DNA of 64,000 nucleotides from Halanaerobiales bacterium (GTDB lineage: Bacteria; Bacillota; Halanaerobiia; Halanaerobiales; DTU029): assembly GCA_025451675.1 (NCBI GenBank), contig JANWJZ010000021.1, positions 1 to 64,000 on the forward strand, read 5' to 3'. Of this stretch, positions 47,238 through 56,274 are shown in pieces. Every line of letters begins with the position of its first letter. Positions within the stretch are counted from its first letter, which is position 1. The notes below the pieces were generated by a model. It was not told the DNA's origin. It saw only the letters and a list, made by a program, of their open reading frames with translations, and did not search any database. Both the position numbers and the translations under genes were made by a program.

Positions 47238-47360
47238 ATGGGTTTGACGGCAGCATTTTTCTGGAGGATCTTTGAAGAGACTGGTTCCATTAATGCTTAT
47301 CTGGCTTATAAACAATTATTTTCTTTGATGACATTGAAGAAAAAAAAAGAATATATATAA
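47238..47360 (+). CDS. YqzL-like small protein (40 aa)
   Basis: MGLTAAFFWRIFEETGSINAYLAYKQLFSLMTLKKKKEYI*; W-x-x-F-x-x-TGSI-x-AYL core typical of YqzL-family peptides; below the length cutoff of the supplied track. Confidence 0.65.
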   Translation: MGLTAAFFWRIFEETGSINAYLAYKQLFSLMTLKKKKEYI

Positions 47361-47367
47361 AGGCAAG

Positions 47368-47600
47368 GAAGGAGAGAGTAGTCAGCAGCAGGAATTCACC
47401 AGGGAAAGGTTGTCAGCGACTGGAAGCAACCTGAAGGACTCTGTTGATGAAGTTCGCTCCGGAGCTGTGAACTGAAATTGGAGTAGGTTTAACCGGCAAA
47501 AACCGTTATGATTAATGAGTGACCTGTACCGTATGACAGGTAATAAGGGTGGTACCGCGTGGATCTCTCGTCCCTTTGGGATGGAGAGATTTTTTGTATT
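47368..47600 (+). promoter_or_regulatory. T-box leader (tRNA-Phe-responsive) of pheST
   Basis: AAGGGTGGTACCGCG (47545-47559), GGAGAGAGTAG stem I base, specifier TTC (47453-47455), terminator ATCTCTCGTCCC...GGGATGGAGAGATTTTTT. Confidence 0.93.
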
Positions 47601-47651
47601 ATGCCATAAATTTTTCAGGATAGGAATTAATAAACAGTGGAGGTGTAAGAA

Positions 47652-48677
47652 TTGGATTTACTGGAAAACTTGAAAAAGATTGAGGAGGAAGCCGAACTGG
47701 CTCTTGCTGAAGCGGATTCACTGGAAAAACTGGAAGAGTTAAGGATAGTTTTTCTTGGTAAAAAAGGCAAGATTACCGATGTGCTAAAGCAAATGGGGAA
47801 AATTTCTCCAGAGGAAAGGCCTGTAATCGGGCAGGCTGCCAATAAAGTGAAAGATAAATTGAATGAACTGATCTGTGCCAGGAAAGACGAACTGGCAGAA
47901 GTAGTAAAGAAAAAGAGAATGGAGGAAGAACGGATCGACATCACTCTCCCAGGTACCCAGATTTTGACAGGCTATGCCCATCCCTTGAGCAGGATAACCA
48001 GGGAGATTGAAGAGATATTTATCGGCCTGGGCTTTACTATTGAAGAGGGGCCGGAGATAGAGACAGATTATAATAATTTTGAAGCCCTTAATGTACCTAA
48101 ATATCATCCTGCCAGGGATTTGCAGGATACATTTTATATTGATGATCACTATCTCCTGCGTACCCATACTTCACCTGTTCAGGTCAGGACCATGGCCCGG
48201 CAGAAGCCACCAATCAGGATTATTGCTCCCGGCCGGGTATACCGTTCAGATGAAATAGATGCCTCTCATTCACCTGTGTTTTATCAGGCAGAGGGGCTGG
48301 TTATAGATAAAAACATATCCTTTGCGGATTTAAAGGGAACCATCCAGCTTTTTGTCCAGGCAGTCTTTGGAGAAAATACCAGGACGAGATTCCGGCCCAG
48401 TTATTTCCCCTTTACTGAACCCAGTGCAGAGGTGGATATCTCCTGTGTGATCTGTGGGGGAGAAGGATGCCGGCTCTGTTCCCATACCGGATGGCTGGAA
48501 GTAATGGGTTCTGGTATGGTGCACCCCAGGGTACTGGAGATGGCCGGCATTGACCCGGAGGAATACAGCGGTTTTGCCTTTGGTATGGGTTTAGACAGGA
48601 TAACAATGCTTAAGTATGGTATTAACGATATCCGTCTCCTGTATGAAAATGATCAACGATTTTTACATCAATTTTAA
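47652..48677 (+). CDS. pheS: phenylalanyl-tRNA synthetase alpha subunit
   Basis: LRTHTSPVQVR, GRVYRSDEIDASHSPVFYQ, FAFGMGLDRITMLKYGI. Confidence 0.97.
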   Translation: MDLLENLKKIEEEAELALAEADSLEKLEELRIVFLGKKGKITDVLKQMGKISPEERPVIGQAANKVKDKLNELICARKDELAEVVKKKRMEEERIDITLPGTQILTGYAHPLSRITREIEEIFIGLGFTIEEGPEIETDYNNFEALNVPKYHPARDLQDTFYIDDHYLLRTHTSPVQVRTMARQKPPIRIIAPGRVYRSDEIDASHSPVFYQAEGLVIDKNISFADLKGTIQLFVQAVFGENTRTRFRPSYFPFTEPSAEVDISCVICGGEGCRLCSHTGWLEVMGSGMVHPRVLEMAGIDPEEYSGFAFGMGLDRITMLKYGINDIRLLYENDQRFLHQF

Positions 48678-48705
48678 AAGTTTATAAAGGGGAAGGTGGT
48701 TAGAA

Positions 48706-51108
48706 ATGCAGGTTTCTTATAAATGGTTAAAAGAATATATAGATTTTCCATATAGTCCGGAAGAACTGGCCCATGTCCTTACCATGGCTGGTATGGAGGT
48801 TGACGAAGTAGAGTACCTGGGTGCAGGCATAGAGGAGATCATAATCGGCGAGATTCTGAAGATAGAAAAACATCCAGATGCAGATAAATTATTGATCTGT
48901 AAGGTTGATACCGGGGATGAGGTTCTGGATATCGTTACCGGTGCTGCCAATGTCTTTGAAGGGGCCCTGGTACCCGTGGCCAGAATCGGGGTTACCTTGC
49001 CGGATGGCCTGAAGATAAAAAAGGCCAAATTACGGGGAGTCGAATCCTATGGTATGCTCTGTTCCACAGACGAACTGGGCCTGAGTGAAGAAAGGGCCAG
49101 CGGTATCATGATTCTCGGTGATGATGCCGTAAAGGGAAGTAAGTTAATCGAATACCTGGGCCTTGATGATTATATCTACAAACTTGATCTGACACCAAAT
49201 TATGGCCGTTGTCTTGGCATGCTGGGAGTAGCCAGGGAATTGAAGGCCATACTGGGGGATAGGGAAGTAAAATACCCGGAATTCAGTATCCGGGAAGGCC
49301 AGGAAGAGATTTCAGGCCTGGTAGAGATTGAAGTAGTGGATACTGATCTTTGCCCCCGTTATACAGGACAGATTATCAAAAATGTTAAGATTGGTCCATC
49401 GCCGCGCTGGATGCAGCAGAGGCTGACTGCTGCTGGTATCAGGCCCATAAATAATGTTGTTGATATAACTAACTATGTGATGTTGGAATATAACCAGCCC
49501 CTGCATGCCTTCGATTTTGACAAAATAGCCGGGAAAAAGGTTATCGTCAGGAGGGCAAAGGATGGCGAAAAACTCCTGACCCTTGATGATAAGGAAAGGG
49601 AGCTCACTTCTGAAATGTTGGTTATTGCCGATAGTGAAAAGGCCATAGGCCTGGCCGGTGTAATGGGTGGCGGTAATAGTGAGATTACAGAGGATACCAC
49701 AACGGTTTTCCTGGAGGCAGCCTATTTTGATCCGGTTTCCATCAGGAAGACAGCTAGGGGCCTTGGCTTGATCAGTGAATCTTCTTACAGGTTTGAACGG
49801 GGTATTGATTTAGATAAGGTGCTGGAAGCAGGCAGGCGGGCTGCTTATCTGATGCAGGAATATGCCGGAGGAGAGGTAGTGAAGGGTGTAATCGATGTGT
49901 ACCCGGAACCATATCAGCCGGCAAAAATCAGCCTGGAAACAAGCCAGGTCAATACCCTGCTGGGTATAACTCTATCCACTCAGGAGATAAAGGACCTCCT
50001 CCTGGGCCTTGATTTTGGCGTGGAAGAAGAGAGTGAGGAGAGATTAATTGTTTCTGTACCTGCCTTCCGCACAGATGTCAGTAGAAAGGCGGATCTCATC
50101 GAAGAAGTAGCCAGATTATATGGTTATGATAATATCCCGGTCAGCAGGCCGGCCAGTAAACAGCAGGGCCAAAAGACTTTCAAACAGAAAATCATGGATC
50201 TGACGAGGGAAACCATGCTGGCCTCCGGCCTTGATGAGATTATTACCTTCAGCCTCTGTGGGGAAGATGATTTTGAAATACTGAATCTGCCAGAGGATAG
50301 TGAACTGCTAAAATGGGTCAGGGTTAAGAATCCCTTAAATGAGGCCTATGCAATTTTACGGACTACTCTTGTGCCCAATCTCCTGCAGGTATTGTCCAAT
50401 AATGCCAGGAAGCAGATAGACAGGATCAAAATCTTCGAGCTGGGTAATGTCTTTTTCCATGCTGAGGGTGCTGAGCCTTATATACAGTATCCCCGCCTGG
50501 CAGCGGCCAGTATGGGCCATCAGGAAGACCCCTGGCAGCTGGGTGCTCCTGATTTCTTCTATCTGAAGGGTGTCCTGGAGAACTATTTTGAACGGCTGGG
50601 CATTAAGGATTATCGTTTTGAAAGGAAGGAGATTCCTTACCTGCATCCCGGACGGACCGGGGCCATATTTGCCGGTGATAAGGAAATCGGTTTTATCGGA
50701 GAGCTTTTACCTGATGTTATTGATAACCTGGATTTGAAGGAGAGGACAGCAATCTTCCAGCTGGATGTGGATAAGCTGATGCAATATATTGAGCTGGAAC
50801 GCAGATATGAAGAACTGCCCCGTTATCCAGCCTCCGAGAGAGACCTGGCTTTATTGGTTGATAAGGATGTGGCTGCAGTAGATCTGCAGAGAAGCATCAG
50901 GGACAGAGGTGGTAAATTGCTGAAAAATGTTGAGATTTTCGACCTTTATCAAGGAGAACGGATACCTGAAGACAAAAAGAGCCTGGCTTTCCGCCTGGTC
51001 TTCCAGGCTGGTGACAGGACCCTGACCGATGAGGAAGTCAATGAAAAGATTGACGGTATAATAAGGGAGCTGGAAGAGAAATTTTCTGCAAAAATTCGAG
51101 GAAATTAA
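48706..51108 (+). CDS. pheT: phenylalanyl-tRNA synthetase beta subunit
   Basis: MQVSYKWLKEYIDFPYSPEELAHVLTMAGMEVD; tRNA-binding, B5 and FDX-ACB regions. Confidence 0.97.
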   Translation: MQVSYKWLKEYIDFPYSPEELAHVLTMAGMEVDEVEYLGAGIEEIIIGEILKIEKHPDADKLLICKVDTGDEVLDIVTGAANVFEGALVPVARIGVTLPDGLKIKKAKLRGVESYGMLCSTDELGLSEERASGIMILGDDAVKGSKLIEYLGLDDYIYKLDLTPNYGRCLGMLGVARELKAILGDREVKYPEFSIREGQEEISGLVEIEVVDTDLCPRYTGQIIKNVKIGPSPRWMQQRLTAAGIRPINNVVDITNYVMLEYNQPLHAFDFDKIAGKKVIVRRAKDGEKLLTLDDKERELTSEMLVIADSEKAIGLAGVMGGGNSEITEDTTTVFLEAAYFDPVSIRKTARGLGLISESSYRFERGIDLDKVLEAGRRAAYLMQEYAGGEVVKGVIDVYPEPYQPAKISLETSQVNTLLGITLSTQEIKDLLLGLDFGVEEESEERLIVSVPAFRTDVSRKADLIEEVARLYGYDNIPVSRPASKQQGQKTFKQKIMDLTRETMLASGLDEIITFSLCGEDDFEILNLPEDSELLKWVRVKNPLNEAYAILRTTLVPNLLQVLSNNARKQIDRIKIFELGNVFFHAEGAEPYIQYPRLAAASMGHQEDPWQLGAPDFFYLKGVLENYFERLGIKDYRFERKEIPYLHPGRTGAIFAGDKEIGFIGELLPDVIDNLDLKERTAIFQLDVDKLMQYIELERRYEELPRYPASERDLALLVDKDVAAVDLQRSIRDRGGKLLKNVEIFDLYQGERIPEDKKSLAFRLVFQAGDRTLTDEEVNEKIDGIIRELEEKFSAKIRGN

Positions 51109-51187
51109 AAGAAGAGGCAGGAATTTTTCAATAAAGCGGGAAATATTAAATTAGCAGTATTATTACTATTTTCTGGAGTTGGTGGAT

Positions 51188-51535
51188 ATGGCTCTCGAGG
51201 ATAAGCGGAAAAAAAGATTCAGGGTCCGGATACTGGGTCATGAGATGGTTATAGTGGGGGATCTCTCCGAGGAATATGTTAATCATCTCTCCAATCATAT
51301 TAATCTCATCGGAGAAGAGATCTCCCGCGCTTATCCTCGCCTTTCCCACCAGAGGATTATGAATCTGGTGGTCATGAATATAACTGATGAGTATTATAAA
51401 TTGAAAAATGTCTATAATAATAAGATGAGAGAATTAAAGGAATTGGAAAGAGAGTATCAACTATTGAAGGAAAAATACGAAGAAATTAAAAGAGATTATG
51501 ACGAACTACTTGAACTCCTGGAGGAGGATGATTGA
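51188..51535 (+). CDS. zapA: cell division protein ZapA
   Basis: RFRVRILGHEMVIVGDLSEEYVNHLSNHINL; position after pheT. Confidence 0.85.
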   Translation: MALEDKRKKRFRVRILGHEMVIVGDLSEEYVNHLSNHINLIGEEISRAYPRLSHQRIMNLVVMNITDEYYKLKNVYNNKMRELKELEREYQLLKEKYEEIKRDYDELLELLEEDD

Positions 51536-51538
51536 TCC

Positions 51539-52027
51539 TTGAGCGTTACTGCAATTGATATTATCATATTGATTATATTTTTATTTTTCGTTATTGGCGG
51601 TTATAACCGGGGATTTATTAAGCAGACCAGCACTATTATCGGAATTATATTGGCCCTCATAATTGCCATTAATAATTATAAATTGTTGATACCCTTTCTG
51701 GAAAAGAGGTTCATTGTCTCTGAGGAAATGCTGCAATTTATTTCTTTTGCGATATTATTTATTTTAGTTAATCTATTTATCCACCTGCTGGGCTTTGTTT
51801 TAAAAAGAATCATGGATGCCCTTTTCCTGAAGCCCGTAGACCAGGCAGCCGGTGCAATACTGGGTGTCATCAAGGGTATCTTTATATCCTATTTTCTTAT
51901 TCTGATTCTGTCCCATATTCCCTATCTGACGGTACAGGAGTATCTGGGAAGTTCAATACTGGCAGTCAGAATACTGGACCTGACTCCAATCATACAGAAT
52001 ACCTTACAGAATATCTTCAGTCCCTGA
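51539..52027 (+). CDS. cvpA: CvpA-family membrane protein
   Basis: TAIDIIILIIFLFFVIGGYNRGFIKQ; position between zapA and polX. Confidence 0.85.
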   Translation: MSVTAIDIIILIIFLFFVIGGYNRGFIKQTSTIIGIILALIIAINNYKLLIPFLEKRFIVSEEMLQFISFAILFILVNLFIHLLGFVLKRIMDALFLKPVDQAAGAILGVIKGIFISYFLILILSHIPYLTVQEYLGSSILAVRILDLTPIIQNTLQNIFSP

Positions 52028-52095
52028 GCAAGAACCCTGTTGTGAAAGCAATAGGGATATTTTTTAGCCTGCAGAAAAATTATCGGGGTGAATGT

Positions 52096-53826
52096 ATGTC
52101 AGGATTGAGCAATAAAGAAGTAGCAGGCATCCTGAAAGAGATTGCCGTCTTAATGGAATTGAATGGTGAGAATATATATAAAATCAGGGCATACCAGAAT
52201 GCTGCCCGAAATCTGACCAGTTTGCAGGAAGAACTGGCTTTACTTATTGAAGAAGATAGATTGGAAGAGGTCAAAGGGATCGGTAAAGGGATAGCTTCCA
52301 CCATTAAAGAAATTCATGCAAAAGGATTCAGCCCTTTGCTGGAAGAATTGAAGAGCAATACACCGGAAGGATTGCTGGAGTTGATTAAAATTCCGGGATT
52401 GGGTCCGGCTACAGCCCATCTGTTGCACAGGGAATTGGGGATTAATAATCCGGCTGATTTGAAGAAGGCCCTGGTGGAAGGCCGGGTAGGAAAAATTAAG
52501 GGATTTGGGCCCAAAAGGGAAGAAAGGCTGCTGGCTGGCCTGCAGGATTATGAAAGATACATCCAGGTTCAGCTGCTTTATGACGCCTTGCTGAAGGCAG
52601 AGGAGATTAAGGGCTATCTGGAGAAATTCCGGGAGCTAAAGAGGGTAGAAACCACAGGCAGGCTGCGGCGGGCAGAGGAATTGGTCCAGGAGATAGACCT
52701 GCTTGCTGTTACTGATTCTGCCTCTGGACTCCGGGATTTTTTTCTGCAGCTGCCATTCGTGGAAGAGGTCAGGGATGAGGGAGAGAGAAAAATCAGCATA
52801 GTGACAGAGGATAGTTTCCAGGTAAATTTGTTTGTGGCCAATGATGAGGAATATCCCATTGCCCTGAATCATTATACCGGTTCCCGGGAACATGTCAGCA
52901 GGCTTGCCAGGCTTGCTGCTGATTCCGGTTATAGGCTGACAGAAACCGGCCTCTTTAAAGAGGGGGAAAGGATAGTACTGCAGGATGAAGCAGACCTCTA
53001 TGCAATCTTGGGCCTGCCCTATATCATCCCCGAACTGCGGGAAGGCCAGGGTGAGCTGGAGGCAGCGGCAGACGGAAGGCTGCCGGAAAGTGTTGCCCTT
53101 TCTGATATTAAGGGTGACCTCCACCTTCATAGCCATTATAGTGACGGTGCCCACAGTATCAGGGAACTGGTAGAGGAAGCCCGTAGGAGGGGGTATCAGT
53201 ATATAGCTATAACCGATCATTCCCGCTCCTTGAAGGTTGCGGGTGGCCTGTCCATAGAGGCCCTGCTCCGGCAGATAGAAGAAATTGAAGCCCTGCAGGA
53301 AGAATATGATGATATCCGGATTTTCAAGGGTATCGAGGTAGATATAGATGCAGAAGGAAACCTGGATTATCCTGATGAGATACTGGCCAGGCTGGATCTG
53401 GTCATTGCCTCCATCCATACCGGCTTTAATCAGAGTAAAGAAGAGATAACGAGAAGGATCATCAGGGCAATGGAGAACCCCCATGTCAATATAATCGGTC
53501 ATCCTACCGGGCGGCAGTTGAAAAGGCGAGAGGCTTATCCGGTGGATCTGGATGAGCTAATCCGGGCGGCCGGGGCGACGGGAACCTGGTTGGAGCTGAA
53601 TTCTTCACCTTACCGGCTGGATCTGGATGCCTTAAATTGTAGAAAGGCTAAGGAGAAGGGGGTCAAGGTGGTCATTAATACAGATGCCCATTATCTGGAG
53701 CAGTTTAATTATATGTTATTGGGTGTCCTGACAGCCCGGCGGGGTTGGCTGGAGAGCCCTGATGTAATTAATACCCTGGAGCTGGAGGAATTATCCAGGT
53801 TACTGAGAGCCAAATCATCGAAATAG
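52096..53826 (+). CDS. polX: PolX/PHP-domain protein
   Basis: HhH motifs, Pol X fold region and intact PHP domain (DLHLHSHYSDGAHSI, ITDHS, INTDAH); start ATG 52096. Confidence 0.9.
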   Translation: MSGLSNKEVAGILKEIAVLMELNGENIYKIRAYQNAARNLTSLQEELALLIEEDRLEEVKGIGKGIASTIKEIHAKGFSPLLEELKSNTPEGLLELIKIPGLGPATAHLLHRELGINNPADLKKALVEGRVGKIKGFGPKREERLLAGLQDYERYIQVQLLYDALLKAEEIKGYLEKFRELKRVETTGRLRRAEELVQEIDLLAVTDSASGLRDFFLQLPFVEEVRDEGERKISIVTEDSFQVNLFVANDEEYPIALNHYTGSREHVSRLARLAADSGYRLTETGLFKEGERIVLQDEADLYAILGLPYIIPELREGQGELEAAADGRLPESVALSDIKGDLHLHSHYSDGAHSIRELVEEARRRGYQYIAITDHSRSLKVAGGLSIEALLRQIEEIEALQEEYDDIRIFKGIEVDIDAEGNLDYPDEILARLDLVIASIHTGFNQSKEEITRRIIRAMENPHVNIIGHPTGRQLKRREAYPVDLDELIRAAGATGTWLELNSSPYRLDLDALNCRKAKEKGVKVVINTDAHYLEQFNYMLLGVLTARRGWLESPDVINTLELEELSRLLRAKSSK

Positions 53827-53844
53827 GTCCGGAGGGATAAACAA

Positions 53845-56220
53845 ATGGATAAGAAAAATATGGAGATACTTGAACTTGATAAGATAAAGGAAGAGATAAA
53901 AAGATATACTGCCACAATCCCTGCCCAGGAACAGATCCTGAATCTTACACCGGTGGTAGATCTGGAATATGTAAGAGAGCGTTTGAAGGAGGTCACTGTA
54001 GCCAGGGAGCTGACGGCAGAGTTTGGCCTGCCGCCTTTCGGCGGAATCAGGGATTTACGAAAGGTCCTGGAAAAATTGGAAAAGGGTATTGTCCTTTCAG
54101 TAAAAGAACTGGTAGACATAAAGGACAGCCTTGGGGGCTTCCGTTTATTAAAGAGATATTTTAATGAGATAGTGGATAATACAGAGGAAAAGCTGCTGGA
54201 AAAATATTACTCACCAATAACCAGCCGGGGAGAACAGCTTATTATCCTGAAGGAGCTGGAGAGGGAGCTGGAACGCTGTCTGGATGAGCATGGTGAGCTG
54301 AAGGATTCGGCCTCGCCTACACTGGCCAGGATCCGTTCGGAAATTGCCCGTACTGCCAACAGGATACGAGAAAAGATGGATAATATCATAAAGAGCCCTC
54401 AATTTCAGGTGATGTTACAGGATAACCTGATTACCATGAGAAGAGAACGTTTTGTAGTCCCCGTTAAGAGCGAATACAGGAATCAATTTAAGGGTATCGT
54501 TCATGACCAGTCTGCCAGTGGTATGACTCTCTTCATGGAGCCGCTGGCAGTAGTGCACCTGAATAACCGCCTAAGTGAATTGGAAGCAGAAGAGGAACAG
54601 GAGATCTATAGAATCCTGACAATGCTGACGGAAAAGGCCAGGGAACATATACATGAGCTGGAAAGCAACCTGGAGATTGTTACCTTCCTGGATTTCAGTT
54701 TTGCCAGGGCAGAATACAGCCGGCAGATCGATGGAGTGGAGCCGGAGATGAATGATGAGGGGATAATAGTTATAGAAAAGGGGAGACATCCTCTCCTGAG
54801 GGAGAAGGCTGTACCCATTGATATTTATATTGGAGAAAAATTTAAGACCCTCGTTATCACCGGTCCCAATACCGGAGGGAAGACTGTTGCCTTAAAGACA
54901 GTAGGTTTATTTGTCCTGATGGCCCAGTGTGGTTTACACGTGCCAGCAGCACAGGAAACGAGGCTGGCTGTATTTAAGAATGTTTTTGTGGACATAGGTG
55001 ATGAGCAGAGCATTGAACAGAATCTCAGTACCTTTTCTTCACATATGAACCGGATCAAGGATTTTCTCCTCCGGGCTGACCAGGATTCCCTGGTCCTGAT
55101 TGATGAACTGGGGGCAGGAACTGATCCGGGTGAGGGGGCTGCCCTTGGCATTGCCATCCTGAATAGCCTGAAAAAGAATGGGGCTACTACTATAGTCACA
55201 ACCCACTACAGCCAGCTGAAAAATTATGCCTATGAAGAGGAAGGGGTAGAGAATGCCTCTGTGGAGTTTGACCCCCGGACCCTGGAACCGACCTACCGTA
55301 TCCTGATGGGTATCCCTGGTGGCAGCAATGCCTTTGCCATTGCCCGGAGACTGGGAATACCGGAGGAAATAGTAGATGAGGCCAGCAGCTATCTCTCTAC
55401 TGATGAGCTTAAGGTCGATAAAATTATTTCTGAATTAAGCCAGGAGAGGGATCGGTATATAAGATTAAAGGAAGAACTGCAGGTTAAAGCAGAAGAGATA
55501 GATAGCCTGATTAATAAATACGAAGAGATGAGCCTTAAGTTGGAAAAAGAAAAGGAGAGGATTCTCCGGGAAGCCCGGGAGGAAGCTGAGGCTATACTGG
55601 AGGAAACCAGGCGGGAGACCCGGAATATATTGCAGGATCTAAAGAAAAGGGCATTTCAACAGCGTTCTGAAATAGACCGGAAGGGGAATGAGCTGCATCA
55701 TCAGCTTAAAGAACTGGAGGAAAGGCTGGACGGCAAGGAAGAACTGGAGGAAAGCAGAAGGATAAATCAGGAGCTCCAGGTAGGGGATGAGGTACGCCTT
55801 CTGAGTACCGGAAGCCGGGGACAGGTGATCAGTATTGATGAAGAGAGAAAGGAAGCTACAATCCAGGCGGGGATTATGACAGTCAAGGTAGGTTTAGAGG
55901 ACCTGATCAAGGCAGAGATGCCGGAAACAAGTAAGAAAGAAATGGTAAGAAGATATAGGGTGAAGAAAACGGAAAGGGTTTCTCCTTCCCTTGACCTCAG
56001 AGGGAAAAGGTATGAGGATGCCCAGAGGCTCCTGGATAAGTATCTGGATGATGTTTTCCTGGCTGGCCTGAAGCAGGTGGAGATAATCCACGGTAAGGGG
56101 ACAGGAGCCCTGCGGAAGGCGGTGCAGGAGGTTCTGGATGAACATATCCATGTAGAGAGTTACCGCTTGGGCCGTGAGGGAGAGGGAGACCATGGAGTCA
56201 CTATAGTTGATATTTATTGA
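53845..56220 (+). CDS. mutS2: MutS2 family ATPase/endonuclease
   Basis: ITGPNTGGKTVALKT Walker A; C-terminal Smr domain LDLRGKRYEDA...IIHGKGTGALR. Confidence 0.95.
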   Translation: MDKKNMEILELDKIKEEIKRYTATIPAQEQILNLTPVVDLEYVRERLKEVTVARELTAEFGLPPFGGIRDLRKVLEKLEKGIVLSVKELVDIKDSLGGFRLLKRYFNEIVDNTEEKLLEKYYSPITSRGEQLIILKELERELERCLDEHGELKDSASPTLARIRSEIARTANRIREKMDNIIKSPQFQVMLQDNLITMRRERFVVPVKSEYRNQFKGIVHDQSASGMTLFMEPLAVVHLNNRLSELEAEEEQEIYRILTMLTEKAREHIHELESNLEIVTFLDFSFARAEYSRQIDGVEPEMNDEGIIVIEKGRHPLLREKAVPIDIYIGEKFKTLVITGPNTGGKTVALKTVGLFVLMAQCGLHVPAAQETRLAVFKNVFVDIGDEQSIEQNLSTFSSHMNRIKDFLLRADQDSLVLIDELGAGTDPGEGAALGIAILNSLKKNGATTIVTTHYSQLKNYAYEEEGVENASVEFDPRTLEPTYRILMGIPGGSNAFAIARRLGIPEEIVDEASSYLSTDELKVDKIISELSQERDRYIRLKEELQVKAEEIDSLINKYEEMSLKLEKEKERILREAREEAEAILEETRRETRNILQDLKKRAFQQRSEIDRKGNELHHQLKELEERLDGKEELEESRRINQELQVGDEVRLLSTGSRGQVISIDEERKEATIQAGIMTVKVGLEDLIKAEMPETSKKEMVRRYRVKKTERVSPSLDLRGKRYEDAQRLLDKYLDDVFLAGLKQVEIIHGKGTGALRKAVQEVLDEHIHVESYRLGREGEGDHGVTIVDIY

Positions 56221-56229
56221 GAGTAAATT

Positions 56230-56270
56230 AAAAAAGCTATCTCTATTATTTATAGAGATAGCTTTTTTTT
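56230..56270. terminator. bidirectional terminator between mutS2 and PBP gene
   Basis: AAAAAGCTATCTCTA-ttattta-TAGAGATAGCTTTTTTTT. Confidence 0.9.
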
Positions 56271-56274
56271 ATGG

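Noticed and set aside
52636-53502. 288-aa minus-strand ORF antisense to polX
   Set aside because: Lies wholly inside a well-supported conserved gene, lacks recognisable domains, and is best explained as a shadow ORF
53709-55199. Several minus-strand ORFs opposite mutS2
   Set aside because: Ser/Arg/Ile-rich shadow frames inside a conserved gene
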